Below, one piece after another: positions 33,679 through 42,614 of a stretch of DNA of 64,000 nt (within the stretch, counting starts at the first letter, position 1; each line of letters starts with the position of its first letter). The position numbers were made by a program, and so were the translations under genes. The stretch covers positions 2,784,501-2,848,500 of the forward strand of contig NZ_JACHNH010000001.1 in assembly GCF_014205335.1 (NCBI RefSeq), read 5' to 3'. A model generated the notes under the pieces. It had not been told where the DNA came from. It worked only from the letters and a program-made list of their open reading frames with translations, and ran no database searches. This DNA is from Amorphoplanes digitatis. Lineage in GTDB: Bacteria; Actinomycetota; Actinomycetes; Mycobacteriales; Micromonosporaceae.

Positions 33679-34481
33679 CCCGCTCCGTTCACCGCGGGGG
33701 TACGGCCCGCCGCGGTCTTGGTGTCGATCTCGGCCGTGAAGCGCAGCCCCGGCACGAGCGTGCTCACCGTGTCGACGGTGTCGGTACGCGGAACCAGCAC
33801 GACGGTGAGCCGTTCGTACACCGCCCGCTGCTCCTCGGTGAGCGGCGCGTCGGACAGCGGGTCGGCGCCGATCCGGGCCTCCACGTGGTCGACGGTGACC
33901 GGCACCGGGCGGTCCAGGCCCGGGCCGCTGATCTTCGCCGCCATGCCGAGGCGCAGCTCGCGGAGCTCGTCCTCGGTCGCCTTGACGTCGAAGCTGAGCT
34001 TGGTGTGGTCGTACAGGGTGATGACGGGCAGGCCCGCGCCGGTCACGCCGCCCGCCGCGATGTCCACCTTGGACACCGTTCCGGGTACGGGCGCGCGCAG
34101 GGTCTCCACCCGCGGCTGCCGCGAGGTCGCCGCCGGATCCGGGGCCAGGCGCACCCGGGCGAGCGGCTGCCCCGCGGCGACCCGGGTCTGATCAGCGACC
34201 AGGATCTCGGTCACCACCCCCGGGCCGGTGGAGCCGACCGGGAGCGCGTCCGCGGTCAGGACCGCGTCGTTGAGGGTCACGAAGGCGCTCTCGGCGAGCC
34301 GATGGGTGAGTACGTACGCGCCACCGGCGCCCGCGGCGGCCAGCAGCAGAACGGTGACGAGGAACGTCCGGACCGCGGGGATCCGCGACCTGACGGTGCG
34401 CCGTGCCGGTTCGACCGGGTGCGCCTCGTCGGCCGGCCGCGCGGATTCTTCGAGACGGTCGTGTTCGATCACACTGGTCAT
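33675..34481 (-). CDS. HlyD-like membrane fusion/adaptor protein
   Basis: The 268-residue protein has one N-terminal membrane helix (FLVTVLLLAAAGAGGAYVL) and a split lipoyl/barrel-sandwich domain (GVVTEILVADQTRVAAGQPLARV ... RAPVPGTVSKVDIAAGG) as in HlyD/EmrA adaptor proteins. It lacks the long coiled coil of transporter adaptors. Placed between a GT2 synthase and a glucanase, it may be the extracytoplasmic partner of the synthase, in the way that Alg44 and similar proteins serve alginate-type synthases. AAAGGA lies upstream of ATG 34481. Confidence 0.8.
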   Translation of the reverse strand: MTSVIEHDRLEESARPADEAHPVEPARRTVRSRIPAVRTFLVTVLLLAAAGAGGAYVLTHRLAESAFVTLNDAVLTADALPVGSTGPGVVTEILVADQTRVAAGQPLARVRLAPDPAATSRQPRVETLRAPVPGTVSKVDIAAGGVTGAGLPVITLYDHTKLSFDVKATEDELRELRLGMAAKISGPGLDRPVPVTVDHVEARIGADPLSDAPLTEEQRAVYERLTVVLVPRTDTVDTVSTLVPGLRFTAEIDTKTAAGRTPAVNGAG

Positions 34482-34528
34482 GGCGGTAGGTCCTTTGAAC
34501 GATGGAGCGGATCCGATGGGTGGCGCGC

Positions 34529-36109
34529 TCAGTGGGCCGTCGCGTGCGCGGGCACGTCCGCGGTGCCGGCGGTCGCGACGCCGGCGGTGCCGGTGTCGCT
34601 ACCGGTGACCGACTCGACGATCATCCGGCCCAGGATCAGGACGATCATGGTGGCCCAGGCGACCGACAACCAGGTCGGTGCCGGGTCGGCCATGACGGCG
34701 AGGCCGACGACGATGCCGGTCACGTTGAGCAGGAGCAGGGCGAGCTGCGGCATCACGGCCCAGAGCGACCGGGTGCCGCCGCCGGCCTGGTTGGTGACGC
34801 TCCACCGCGCCGGCCGGCGGCGCAGCGTCGCCCAGAGTGCCCGGCCGTGCACCGGCGCGGCGCCGATGCTCGCCACGATGGCCGAGCCCTTGAAGCCGCC
34901 GGACTGGAGCCAGGTGACGACCAGGACCATCACCTGGAACGGGATGTAGTGCGTCGCCCAGGTCACCCCGTCGGCCCGGATCGGGCTCAGCGCGAACAGC
35001 AGGTACAGCGACGGCAGCAGCATGAACGTGAGCATCGCCAGCGACAGCAGGTAGTGCGTGCCGACGAAGAGGTATTGCAGTCGCTGGTCGACGGTCAGGC
35101 CGTTGGCGCGCCGGAACAGCCGGCCGCGCAGGATCACCTCGAACCCGCCGCTGGCCCAGCGCAGCTGCTGCTTGAAGTACGACGACACGTCCACCGGCGC
35201 CAGCCCCCGGGCCAGCACCTGCGGCACGTAGATGGATCTCCAGCCCCGCCGGTGCAGCTCCAGCGAGGTCCAGATGTCCTCGGAGTTGCTGCCGGTGGCG
35301 ATGCCGCCGATCTCGTCCAGCGCGGCGCGCCGGAACATCACGTTGGTGCCGACGCAGAACGCGGCGTTGAAGTGGTTCTTGCCGGGGCACACCAGCTCGT
35401 AGAAGATGCGCTGCGCCTCCGACGTCCCGGTGGAGACGAGGTTCGTCTGGTTGGTGTACGCCTGCGGCGACTGCACGAACGCCACGTCCGGGTCCTCGAA
35501 GTGCGGCAGGACCTGGAGCAGGAAGTTCGGCTCCGGCACGTGGTCGGCGTCGAAGATCACCACGTACTCGCCTGCGGTGCGGGCCAGGGCCGCGTTGACG
35601 TTGCCGGCCTTGGCGTGCAGGCCGCCGTCGCGGCGCAGATAGCCGACGCCCTCGTCGTCGCAGATGCCGCGCAGGGCGTCGCTGTCGCCGTCGTCGAGGA
35701 CCCAGGTCCGGTGCTCCAGCGTCATGTCCCGGGCGGCCCGCAACGTCGTCCGGACCAACTCGGGCTCCTCGCCGTACGCGGTGATGAACACGTCGATGCC
35801 CGGCACCTCGGCGCCGGCGCGCAGCCGGTTGCGCCGCACCGTCACGTCCACCGGCTCGTCGCGGTTGTCGTGGGCCAGGATGGTCCACCAGGTGCCGATG
35901 GCGTGCATCGCGGTCAGGCCCTCGGCCAGCAGCATCGCGGTCCACAGCCAGAGCGGCCCGCGGTACTGCGGGTTCAGCAGGAAGATCTGATAGAACAGCG
36001 TCGCGAGCAGCGCCCCGAAGATGGCGAGGCGGGTGGAGCGCTGTAGCGGCCGCCAGGCCTGCCGCGCGGACGCGGTGGCCTTGCGGGACGGTGGATCAAT
36101 TGTCGACAT
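34529..36109 (-). CDS. Processive GT2 glycosyltransferase (cellulose/curdlan synthase-like)
   Basis: This 526-residue membrane protein carries the processive GT2 set: DVFITAYGEEPELV, FDADH (DxD at Asp187-Asp189), SEDIWTSLELHRRGW and QQLRW near residue 317. Two helices precede the catalytic domain and about four or five follow. It has no C-terminal PilZ domain, so c-di-GMP control is not evident. ATG 36109 is chosen because GGAG lies 5 nt upstream; an upstream in-frame ATG (36172) has no ribosome site. Linkage to a GH81 beta-1,3-glucanase argues for a curdlan-like beta-1,3-glucan rather than cellulose, but the linkage cannot be read from the motifs. Confidence 0.88.
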   Translation of the reverse strand: MSTIDPPSRKATASARQAWRPLQRSTRLAIFGALLATLFYQIFLLNPQYRGPLWLWTAMLLAEGLTAMHAIGTWWTILAHDNRDEPVDVTVRRNRLRAGAEVPGIDVFITAYGEEPELVRTTLRAARDMTLEHRTWVLDDGDSDALRGICDDEGVGYLRRDGGLHAKAGNVNAALARTAGEYVVIFDADHVPEPNFLLQVLPHFEDPDVAFVQSPQAYTNQTNLVSTGTSEAQRIFYELVCPGKNHFNAAFCVGTNVMFRRAALDEIGGIATGSNSEDIWTSLELHRRGWRSIYVPQVLARGLAPVDVSSYFKQQLRWASGGFEVILRGRLFRRANGLTVDQRLQYLFVGTHYLLSLAMLTFMLLPSLYLLFALSPIRADGVTWATHYIPFQVMVLVVTWLQSGGFKGSAIVASIGAAPVHGRALWATLRRRPARWSVTNQAGGGTRSLWAVMPQLALLLLNVTGIVVGLAVMADPAPTWLSVAWATMIVLILGRMIVESVTGSDTGTAGVATAGTADVPAHATAH

Positions 36110-36689
36110 GGTGGCTCCAAGAGGTTTTCGCAGGCCAAGGTTCAGGTAATGGCCCGAGTCACCCCGCGACATTGCGTGGGTATCCGACCGGAATTCCGCA
36201 TGGCGAGACGGCGATCATTTTTGGCCGACGTCATCGAGTGGCACCGGGACGACGTTAGGCGTAGACCGCCATCATTGGCAAATAGGGTGACTGCGACCAC
36301 AGGCGCTGCCGAAACAACGCGGTATTCGTTCGTAACGCGGAATTCATCAAACGCTGCCGATCATTCGAACATACTCGACTCATCCGCAGGTCAGAGCCGT
36401 GCGCGATGGTGCTTCCCGGGATGCGGTTCCGGGCATTCATTTCGCCATCCGAAAACATGCGGGCAGACACGCAGTCCTGAATTTCATGGTCAATGCGCCG
36501 CCTAAACTTGACGCGGTGATGAAAATTGTCACACCCGGTCCGGAGGCCGCTCGAGCGGGTATCTTTAAATTGCCGTCGCGCGTACGGGTGTGCGCCGGCA
36601 CATTGACTCGGACCGACTCTTCGGCGGCCGCGAGGTAAACATTTCGTACCCGGCGCCGGATGTCCGGCGCCCGCGTTGCAGGAGGCACG
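36110..36689. other. 580-nt A/T-richer intergenic region with direct repeats
   Basis: No convincing gene lies between the divergent GT2 and LacI genes. The stretch is clearly richer in A/T than its surroundings (for example ATCTTTAAATTGCC near 36560). It holds two pairs of direct repeats: AACGCGGTATTC (36316-36327) with AACGCGGAATTC (36334-36345), 18 bp apart, and CGCTGCCGA at 36304-36312 and 36352-36360, 48 bp apart. It should contain both divergent promoters and their operators. I recognise no known riboswitch. Confidence 0.6.
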
Positions 36690-37709
36690 ATGGTCGACCA
36701 GGCGCGGAGTTCGCACCGACCCACGCTGGAGGCGGTCGCCACCCGGGCCGGGGTGTCCCGGGCCACGGCCTCCCGGGTCGTCAACGGGTCGACGGCGGTC
36801 GACGTCGACAAGCGCGCCGCGGTGCTGCGCGCCGTCGACGAGATCGGTTACGTGCCCAATCTGGCGGCGCGCAGCCTGGTGACCCAGCGGACGGATTCGT
36901 ACGTGCTGGTGCTCACCGAGTCGGCCGGCCGAAGCTTCTCCGACGACACCTACTTCCCGTCGCTCGTGCACGGGGTGAGCCAGCAGATGGACGAGGCCGG
37001 CAAGGAACTCGTGCTGCGGATGGTCAACTCGCCGCGGAGCCGGGACCACATCGAGCAGTCCGTCGCCGGCCGGCACGTGGACGGCGTCATGGTGGCGTCC
37101 ACGCTCGGCGCCGACCCGCTGACCCGCAGGCTGGTCCGGATGGGGGTGCCGGTGGTGGTCAACGGACGCCCGCCGGACCGGTTCCCGGTGGCCCATGTCG
37201 ACGTCGCGAACGCCGACGGCGCCCGGCTCGCGGTGCGCCGGCTGGTGGGCGCCGGCCGGCGCCGCGTCGCCACGATCGCCGGCGCGCAGGACGTCGCCGG
37301 CGGGATCGACCGGCTGGCGGGCTACCGGGCCGAGATGGCGGAGTCCGGGCGGCCGCCGATCGTGGCGTTCGGTGACTTCGGCCGGGAGTCGGGCGGCGCC
37401 GCGATGGACCGGCTGCTGGCGGACGAGCCGCGCCTCGACGCGGTCTTCGTCGCCTCCGACCTGATGGCCTCCGGTGCGCTGCGTGCGCTGCGCCGGGCCG
37501 GGCGGCGGGTGCCCGAGGACGTCGCGGTGATCGGGTTCGACGACACCGCCGTGGCCCGCTGCGCGGAGCCGCCGCTGACCACGGTCCACCAGCCCATCCT
37601 CGACATCGGCCGGACCATGGCCCGGCAGGTGCTGCGGATGGCCGGCGGCGAGGCGGTCGAGCCCTCGATCGTGCTCGACACCGAACTGGTGTTCCGCGAG
37701 TCGGCCTGA
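36690..37709 (+). CDS. LacI-family transcriptional regulator
   Basis: A 339-residue regulator. The N-terminal HTH (TLEAVATRAGVSRATASRVVNGS) and hinge (VPNLAARSLVTQRT) are typical of LacI, followed by a periplasmic-binding-protein-like sugar sensor (IGFDDTAVARCAEPPLTTVHQP at the C-terminal end). AGGAGG lies 4 nt before ATG 36690. It diverges from the GT2-HlyD-GH81 operon across a long intergenic region and is the best candidate for controlling it; the inducer is unknown. Confidence 0.9.
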   Translation: MVDQARSSHRPTLEAVATRAGVSRATASRVVNGSTAVDVDKRAAVLRAVDEIGYVPNLAARSLVTQRTDSYVLVLTESAGRSFSDDTYFPSLVHGVSQQMDEAGKELVLRMVNSPRSRDHIEQSVAGRHVDGVMVASTLGADPLTRRLVRMGVPVVVNGRPPDRFPVAHVDVANADGARLAVRRLVGAGRRRVATIAGAQDVAGGIDRLAGYRAEMAESGRPPIVAFGDFGRESGGAAMDRLLADEPRLDAVFVASDLMASGALRALRRAGRRVPEDVAVIGFDDTAVARCAEPPLTTVHQPILDIGRTMARQVLRMAGGEAVEPSIVLDTELVFRESA

Positions 37710-37751
37710 GCGCCGCACCCGCCGAGGAGCCCATCGGCTCGTGCCAAATTG

Positions 37752-37785
37752 TTGTCGTCCTGCAAGGATTGTCGTCCTGCAAGGA
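37752..37785. repeat. Perfect 17-bp tandem duplication upstream of envelope operon
   Basis: TTGTCGTCCTGCAAGGA occurs twice head to tail (37752-37768 and 37769-37785) in the leader of the operon starting at 37847. GGGTAT at 37803-37808 resembles a stress-sigma -10 element, but I see no good -35. Confidence 0.8.
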
Positions 37786-37846
37786 GTAGTGGTCTCCGCC
37801 GGGGGTATCGCGCCGTCAGGCGAATCGATACAGAGGAGGCCACATC

Positions 37847-38542
37847 ATGACAGCTGTTCCATCCGGCGCACGGGCACCGGACGAGCCGACGACGAAGCGG
37901 GAGGCCGCTGGCCAGGCCGCCGACGCGGCCGGAACCGCGGCCTCGGACGTCGCCGGGACCGCGAAGGAGCAGGCCCGCCGGGTCACCGGCGAGGCGTCCG
38001 CCCAGGCGCGCAACCTCGCGTCCGAGGTCAAGGGCCGGGTCACCGACCAGGCGCGCACGCAGAACGACAGGGTCGCCGACGGCATCCGCCGGATGGCCGA
38101 CGAGCTCGACCAGATGCGGTCCGACCGCACCGACGGTCCCGCCGCCGCCGTGGTGACCAGGGTCGCCGACGGCGGGCGCCAGGTCGCCGACTATCTGTCC
38201 CGCAACGGCCCCGAGGGCGTGCTGCGCGAGGTGCAGGACTTCGCCCGGCGCCGCCCGGGCGCGTTCCTGGCGACCGCGCTGATCTCCGGGTTCGTCGTCG
38301 GGCGGCTCGGCAAGGGCGTCCTGAACGCCACCGAGGCTCCGGCCGACGCCAAGCCGCGCACCGACTCGTTCGTGTCGGCCACGCCGGCACCCGCGGACGA
38401 CCCGTACGGCACCGAGACCGGCACGCAGTACGCGGCCACCGGCACCGGCCGGCCCACCGTGGTCGCCGAACCGCGGACCGAGCCGGTGTACACCCAGGAG
38501 CCCCGGTACGACACCGGGGCCGGATTCGAAGGCAAGCCCTGA
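37847..38542 (+). CDS. Ala-rich envelope protein with one membrane segment
   Basis: The 231-residue protein has a long helical Ala/Lys/Arg-rich N-terminal part (coiled-coil-like, with VKGRVTDQARTQNDRVADGIRRMADELDQM) and a short membrane segment (GAFLATALISGFVVGRLG). The C-terminus is disordered and rich in Thr, Pro and Tyr. No named domain. GAGGAGG lies 6 nt before ATG 37847. It overlaps the holin-like gene through TGATG, and together with the following DUF3618 gene forms a common actinobacterial envelope-stress operon. Confidence 0.8.
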   Translation: MTAVPSGARAPDEPTTKREAAGQAADAAGTAASDVAGTAKEQARRVTGEASAQARNLASEVKGRVTDQARTQNDRVADGIRRMADELDQMRSDRTDGPAAAVVTRVADGGRQVADYLSRNGPEGVLREVQDFARRRPGAFLATALISGFVVGRLGKGVLNATEAPADAKPRTDSFVSATPAPADDPYGTETGTQYAATGTGRPTVVAEPRTEPVYTQEPRYDTGAGFEGKP

Positions 38543-38964
38543 TGAGCACGCCGAACCAGTACCGATCGGAGCACGAGGCGGAGCCGGGACAGACCTCGAT
38601 CGGCGAGCTCATCGGCGAGATCAGCGACGACCTGTCGAAGCTCTTCCGGCAGGAGGTCGAGCTGGCCAAGGTGGAGCTCAAGCAGGAGGCGACAAAGGCC
38701 GGCAAGGCCGCCGGGATGCTCGGTGCGGCCGGCTTCGCCGGCTGCCTGGCCGTGCTGCTGCTCAGCTTCGCCGTGGTGTTCGGCCTGGCGAATGTGATGG
38801 ACCACGGCTGGGCGTTCCTCGTCGTCGCGGTGATCTGGGTGATCGTCGGCGCGGTCCTGTTCGTCACCGGCCGGAACAAGGCCAAGGACGTGTCGCCGGT
38901 GCCGACCCGGACCGTCGAGACTCTCAAGGAGGATGCGAAATGGCTCAAGAACCCGAGCGGATGA
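38542..38964 (+). CDS. Phage holin superfamily III (Holin-X) membrane protein
   Basis: A 140-residue protein with the actinobacterial Holin-X pattern: a cytoplasmic helix IGELIGEISDDLSKLFRQEVELAKVELKQE followed by two close membrane helices (AGFAGCLAVLLLSFAVVFGLA and WAFLVVAVIWVIVGAVLFV). Despite the name it is a chromosomal envelope protein, with no lysin or phage gene nearby. It overlaps the next gene by 25 nt. Confidence 0.87.
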   Translation: MSTPNQYRSEHEAEPGQTSIGELIGEISDDLSKLFRQEVELAKVELKQEATKAGKAAGMLGAAGFAGCLAVLLLSFAVVFGLANVMDHGWAFLVVAVIWVIVGAVLFVTGRNKAKDVSPVPTRTVETLKEDAKWLKNPSG

Positions 38965-39530
38965 GGGAACAGATCGAGAGCACCCGGGCCGAGTTGACCC
39001 GCGACGTGGATCGGCTGGCCGACAGGACCAGCCCCAGGCGGGTCGCCAAGCGCCGGTGGTCCGCGGTGAAGGAGAAGGTCATGGGTACTCCGGGCTACGG
39101 CGGCGGCGCGACCGGCACCGTCAAGGACAAGGCGTCGCGGCTCGGCGACAAGGCCGGCGACGCCGCGCACGGCGCCGTGGACTCGGTGAAGGCGGCACCG
39201 CACCAGGTGGCGCAGCAGGCGCGGGGCAACCCGATCGCGGCGGGTGTCATCGCGTTCGGCGTCGGCCTGCTGGCCGCGTCCCTGATCCCGCCGACGGAGC
39301 TCGAGAAGCACGCGGGACAGCAGATCAAGGAGAACACCGGTGACCTGACCGACAAGGTCAGGGAGACGGCGATGGAGATGAAGGACGACCTCTCGGGTCC
39401 GGTCCAGGAAGCCGTCGGGCAGGTGAAGGAGACGGCCAAGGATGCCGCATCGACCACCCGTGACGAGGCGAAGTCGTCCGCACAGGACGCGGCGGACGAG
39501 GCGAAGCACGCCGCGCGCCAGACCCGCTGA
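38940..39530 (+). CDS. DUF3618 envelope protein
   Basis: The 196-residue protein starts with the DUF3618 signature (MREQIESTRAELTRDVDRLADRTSPRRVAKRRW), has one membrane helix (AAGVIAFGVGLLAASLIPPTE) and ends in an amphipathic Ala/Lys/Asp-rich tail like LEA-type stress proteins. AAGGAGG precedes ATG 38940. It is a longer cousin of the DUF3618 gene at 23135. A strong terminator follows. Confidence 0.85.
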   Translation: MAQEPERMREQIESTRAELTRDVDRLADRTSPRRVAKRRWSAVKEKVMGTPGYGGGATGTVKDKASRLGDKAGDAAHGAVDSVKAAPHQVAQQARGNPIAAGVIAFGVGLLAASLIPPTELEKHAGQQIKENTGDLTDKVRETAMEMKDDLSGPVQEAVGQVKETAKDAASTTRDEAKSSAQDAADEAKHAARQTR

Positions 39531-39544
39531 GCCATGGCATGTTC

Positions 39545-39576
39545 GTGTGGTGCCCGCCGGCCGGCGGGCACCACAC
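39545..39576. terminator. Perfect 32-bp palindrome, bidirectional terminator
   Basis: GTGTGGTGCCCGCCGG at 39545-39560 is followed at once by its exact complement at 39561-39576. It lies between the convergent DUF3618 and SRPBCC genes. Confidence 0.85.
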
Positions 39577-39583
39577 GGTGCCG

Positions 39584-40024
39584 TCAGGACCGGGAGTGCT
39601 CGGCAAGCTCGGCCAGCCGGCGCAGGGCCTCGACGTTGCGCCGGTGCAGAACGAGATCGTTGATCTTGTTTCGGACCCAGCGCAGCGGACCGGCCTGGAA
39701 GTCCTCGTACATGGTCACCCGCGTCTGGCCCCGGCCGCCCGGCTCGAGCGTGATGCGGACGGCGGCCTCACCGAGTGGCCAGAGCCCGGCGCGCAGCGCG
39801 AGCATCCGTCCCGGGTCCAGCGCGGTGACGGTCGACCCGTCCTTGATCGAGAGCGGCCACGGCCCGACCTTGTGGTGCAGCCGCGAGCCGGGCTCGGGCC
39901 AGGCGGCGTCGACGTGGCGGATGTGCGCGGTGCCCACGACCCAGTCGCTGTAGGTCCAGCCGTCGGCGAGGATCGCGTAGACCCGCTCGGCCGGAGCGCG
40001 CACCGTACGGGTCACCGTCGCCAT
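39584..40024 (-). CDS. SRPBCC-family (polyketide cyclase/START-like) protein
   Basis: A 146-residue protein of the SRPBCC ligand-binding fold: N-terminal strand VTRTVRAPAERVYAILADGWTYSDWVVG, a central GSRLHHKVGPWPLSIKDGS segment and a C-terminal helix (INDLVLHRRNVEALRRLAELAE). Such proteins bind hydrophobic ligands; no catalytic residues can be assigned. It has no evident operon partner: the next gene upstream starts 40 nt away and encodes a signalling phosphatase. Confidence 0.85.
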   Translation of the reverse strand: MATVTRTVRAPAERVYAILADGWTYSDWVVGTAHIRHVDAAWPEPGSRLHHKVGPWPLSIKDGSTVTALDPGRMLALRAGLWPLGEAAVRITLEPGGRGQTRVTMYEDFQAGPLRWVRNKINDLVLHRRNVEALRRLAELAEHSRS

Positions 40025-40063
40025 CAGGCCAGGCTACCGGCTGGCGGTGCGGATAACGGGCGA

Positions 40064-42469
40064 TCAGCGACCTTCCGGCGCGGTCGCGAGCTCGAGCTCG
40101 AACCAGACCGTCTTGCCGGTGCCGCGCAGGGGCTCCGAACCCCAGGCCGTCGCGAGCCGCTCGACGATGTGCAGGCCGCGGCCGGTCTCGCCGGCGATGT
40201 CGAAGGGGCGCTTGTCCGGGCGCCGGGGGCTGCCGTCGCGGACCTCGACGCGCAGCCGCCGCCCCAGCAGCATGCTCACCCGCACGTCGCCGACGGTGTG
40301 CTGGATCGCGTTCGTGATGACCTCGTCGAGGAGCAGGCAGGCGTTCTCGCGCACCGCCGCCTGCCCCCATTCGGCGAGGATGTCGCCGGCGAAGCGGCGG
40401 GCCGCCGGCACGCTGGCGGCCTCGCCCCGGAAGATCCGCCGTGCGGTACGGGGTCCCGGCGGCGGCTCGGCGTCGACGGTCAGCGTGAGGATCGCGACGT
40501 CGTCGCTGCGGGTACGGGGCCCGACGCCCGCATGCAGGATGTGGTCGGCGAGCACCTGCGGGTCGTGGCCCGGCGCCGAGCGCACCGCGGCGCACAGGTC
40601 GGCGAGGCCCTGGTCGAGGGTGTACCGGCGGTCCTCGACCAGGCCGTCGGTGTACAGCACGAGGCCGGCGCCGGCGGGCAGCAGGAAGCTGGAGTCGAGA
40701 TACCGGGCGTCGCGTACGCCCAGCGGCGGCCCGGTGCGCAGCCGCAGGCAGCGGGCGTCGCCGCCCACGCGCAGCACCGGCGGCGGATGCCCGGCGAGCA
40801 CCGCGGTCGCGGTGCCCTCGGCCAGGTGCAGCTCCAGGTAGCAGCAGGTCGCCATCGCGTCGGGCGCCAGCCGCAGCAGGAGCTGGTTCGCGCGCTGCAT
40901 CACCCCGGCCGGGGTGTGGCCGTCGACGGCGTAGGCGCGCAGGGCGTTGCGGAGCTGCCCCATCGTGGCCGCCGCCCGGGGGTTGTGGCCGGCGACGTCC
41001 CCGATCACCAGCGCCGCCGTGTCCGGGCCGAGGTGGATGACGTCGTACCAGTCGCCGCCGACGTCCGCGCCGTGCGTCCACGGCAGGTACCGCACGGCGT
41101 GGCGCGCGCCGCTCAGACGGGGTAGCTGGGCGGGCAGCAGCGCGCGTTGCAGGTCCGCCGCGAGGGACAGCTGCGCCTGGAACAGCAGCGCCCGCTGGAG
41201 CGCCTGTGCGCCCAGCCGGCTGAACGCCATCAGGTTGGCCCGCTCGTCGTCGTCGAACTCCCGCGGCTGGCCGTAGCCGATCACCAGCGCGCCGAGCACC
41301 TGGCCGCCGGTGCTCAGCGGCAGGAACGCCCAGGCCGCGCGGCTGCCGCCGGAGACCGCGGCGTCCGGGTCGGGCTGGGCCTCGACGAACTCCGCCGGCG
41401 AGCCGACATAGTGCGGCTCGCCGCCGGCGCTGACCTTGGCGCCGGGGTAGGGGTGTGACAACGGCAGCTCGCGCAGCTGCTCCACCACCTCGTCCTCGTA
41501 GCCGGCGTGGTAGCGCAGCACCAGGCGGTCGTCCTCGACCAGCAGGACCGCGATGCCGGAGCCGCCGGCCGACGGGCGCACGACGGCCTCCAGCGCCGCG
41601 TACACCTCGTCCGGGGTGCTCGCCGCCACCAGTGCCGCGGTGACGGCCTGCAACGCCGCGGTCCGGTCCGCCGCGGCGTGGATCTGGGCCGTGCTCCGCG
41701 CGAGCCGCTCCTGCTGGTCCACCTGCCCGGTGATGTCCCGGTAGGACACCGCGACGAAGCCGACGTCCAGCCGCACGATCTTGAGCTCCCAGACCTGGGC
41801 GGTGGCGCGGGAGGTCAGCTGCTGCTGCCAGACCCGGCCGCCGTCGGCGACCTCGCGGCAGCACTCGAGGAGATCGAAGCCGGCGTCGTCCGGCGACCGC
41901 TCACTGATCCGCCGGCCGACGAGATCCTCGACGCTGCTGCCGGCGAGCTTGGCGCCGATCTGATTCACGTACTCGCAGACGAAGTCCACGATCGCGCCGG
42001 AGCCGTCCCGTTCGGCGCGCAGCAGGGTGAACCCGTCGAACGCGGCGTCGAGCGCCTCGTAGAGCCGGGCGCCGCCCTCCGTCTCGAGGCCGATGGTCAA
42101 CTTGGTGAGGTCGACGAACCGGGCGACGAACCCGTCGCCGAACGGCACGATCCGGAACTCGAAGTGCCCCGCGACGCTCGCCCTGTCGTAGTACACCGTG
42201 CGTACCGCCGGCACGCGGTCCTCCACGACCCTCCGGTACAGCGGCAGGGTGCCGTCGGTGACGGTGTCGGGCCACAGCTCCCGGTAGGTACGGCCGATCA
42301 GCTCCGCCCGCGGACGGCCCAGGAACCGGCCGCCGGCCTCGTTGAGGTAGACGAGGGTGAAGTCCACGATGGTGTTGTCCTCGGCGCGGACCGAGCGGGC
42401 GAGTGCGCATCCGTGCGGGTCGGCGTCGAGCAGCGCCCGCACGTCCTGAGCTGGTGGGAATCCCGGCAT
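40064..42469 (-). CDS. PAS-PAS-GAF-PP2C (SpoIIE)-HATPase signalling phosphatase
   Basis: The 801-residue multidomain protein has two PAS-like sensor domains (about 10-125 and 140-260), a GAF domain (about 290-430), a SpoIIE-type PP2C phosphatase domain (VGGDWYDVIHL near 490, VIGDVAGHNP) and a C-terminal anti-sigma-like HATPase (ENACLLLDEVITNAIQHT, GRGLHIVERLATAWG). This set is typical of actinobacterial RsbU-like regulators that dephosphorylate anti-anti-sigma factors while also carrying a kinase module. No membrane segment, so it is a cytoplasmic sensor. ATG 42469 was chosen for GGTGAG 7 nt upstream; upstream in-frame codons (including a GTG at 42487) are possible. Confidence 0.9.
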   Translation of the reverse strand: MPGFPPAQDVRALLDADPHGCALARSVRAEDNTIVDFTLVYLNEAGGRFLGRPRAELIGRTYRELWPDTVTDGTLPLYRRVVEDRVPAVRTVYYDRASVAGHFEFRIVPFGDGFVARFVDLTKLTIGLETEGGARLYEALDAAFDGFTLLRAERDGSGAIVDFVCEYVNQIGAKLAGSSVEDLVGRRISERSPDDAGFDLLECCREVADGGRVWQQQLTSRATAQVWELKIVRLDVGFVAVSYRDITGQVDQQERLARSTAQIHAAADRTAALQAVTAALVAASTPDEVYAALEAVVRPSAGGSGIAVLLVEDDRLVLRYHAGYEDEVVEQLRELPLSHPYPGAKVSAGGEPHYVGSPAEFVEAQPDPDAAVSGGSRAAWAFLPLSTGGQVLGALVIGYGQPREFDDDERANLMAFSRLGAQALQRALLFQAQLSLAADLQRALLPAQLPRLSGARHAVRYLPWTHGADVGGDWYDVIHLGPDTAALVIGDVAGHNPRAAATMGQLRNALRAYAVDGHTPAGVMQRANQLLLRLAPDAMATCCYLELHLAEGTATAVLAGHPPPVLRVGGDARCLRLRTGPPLGVRDARYLDSSFLLPAGAGLVLYTDGLVEDRRYTLDQGLADLCAAVRSAPGHDPQVLADHILHAGVGPRTRSDDVAILTLTVDAEPPPGPRTARRIFRGEAASVPAARRFAGDILAEWGQAAVRENACLLLDEVITNAIQHTVGDVRVSMLLGRRLRVEVRDGSPRRPDKRPFDIAGETGRGLHIVERLATAWGSEPLRGTGKTVWFELELATAPEGR

Positions 42470-42614
42470 GTCCCAGCTCACCGTCACCTCCCGCCACGCA
42501 GCCGCACCCAGCCTAACTCCGCAGGCCCGCACAACTCGACGTCCGTACCGCCGGGGAATGTCCTACGGTGAAGTCCCGACACGCAGCGCGCCGGTGCGAA
42601 AGGATGTTCAGCCG

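Noticed and set aside
36110..36689. Cyclic-di-GMP or cyclic-di-AMP riboswitch ahead of the GT2 operon
   Set aside because: Looked for conserved core sequences on both strands and did not find them.
38542..38964. Holin-like gene as sign of a prophage
   Set aside because: No lysin, capsid, integrase or attachment site nearby; Holin-X/DUF3618 operons are ordinary actinobacterial envelope genes.
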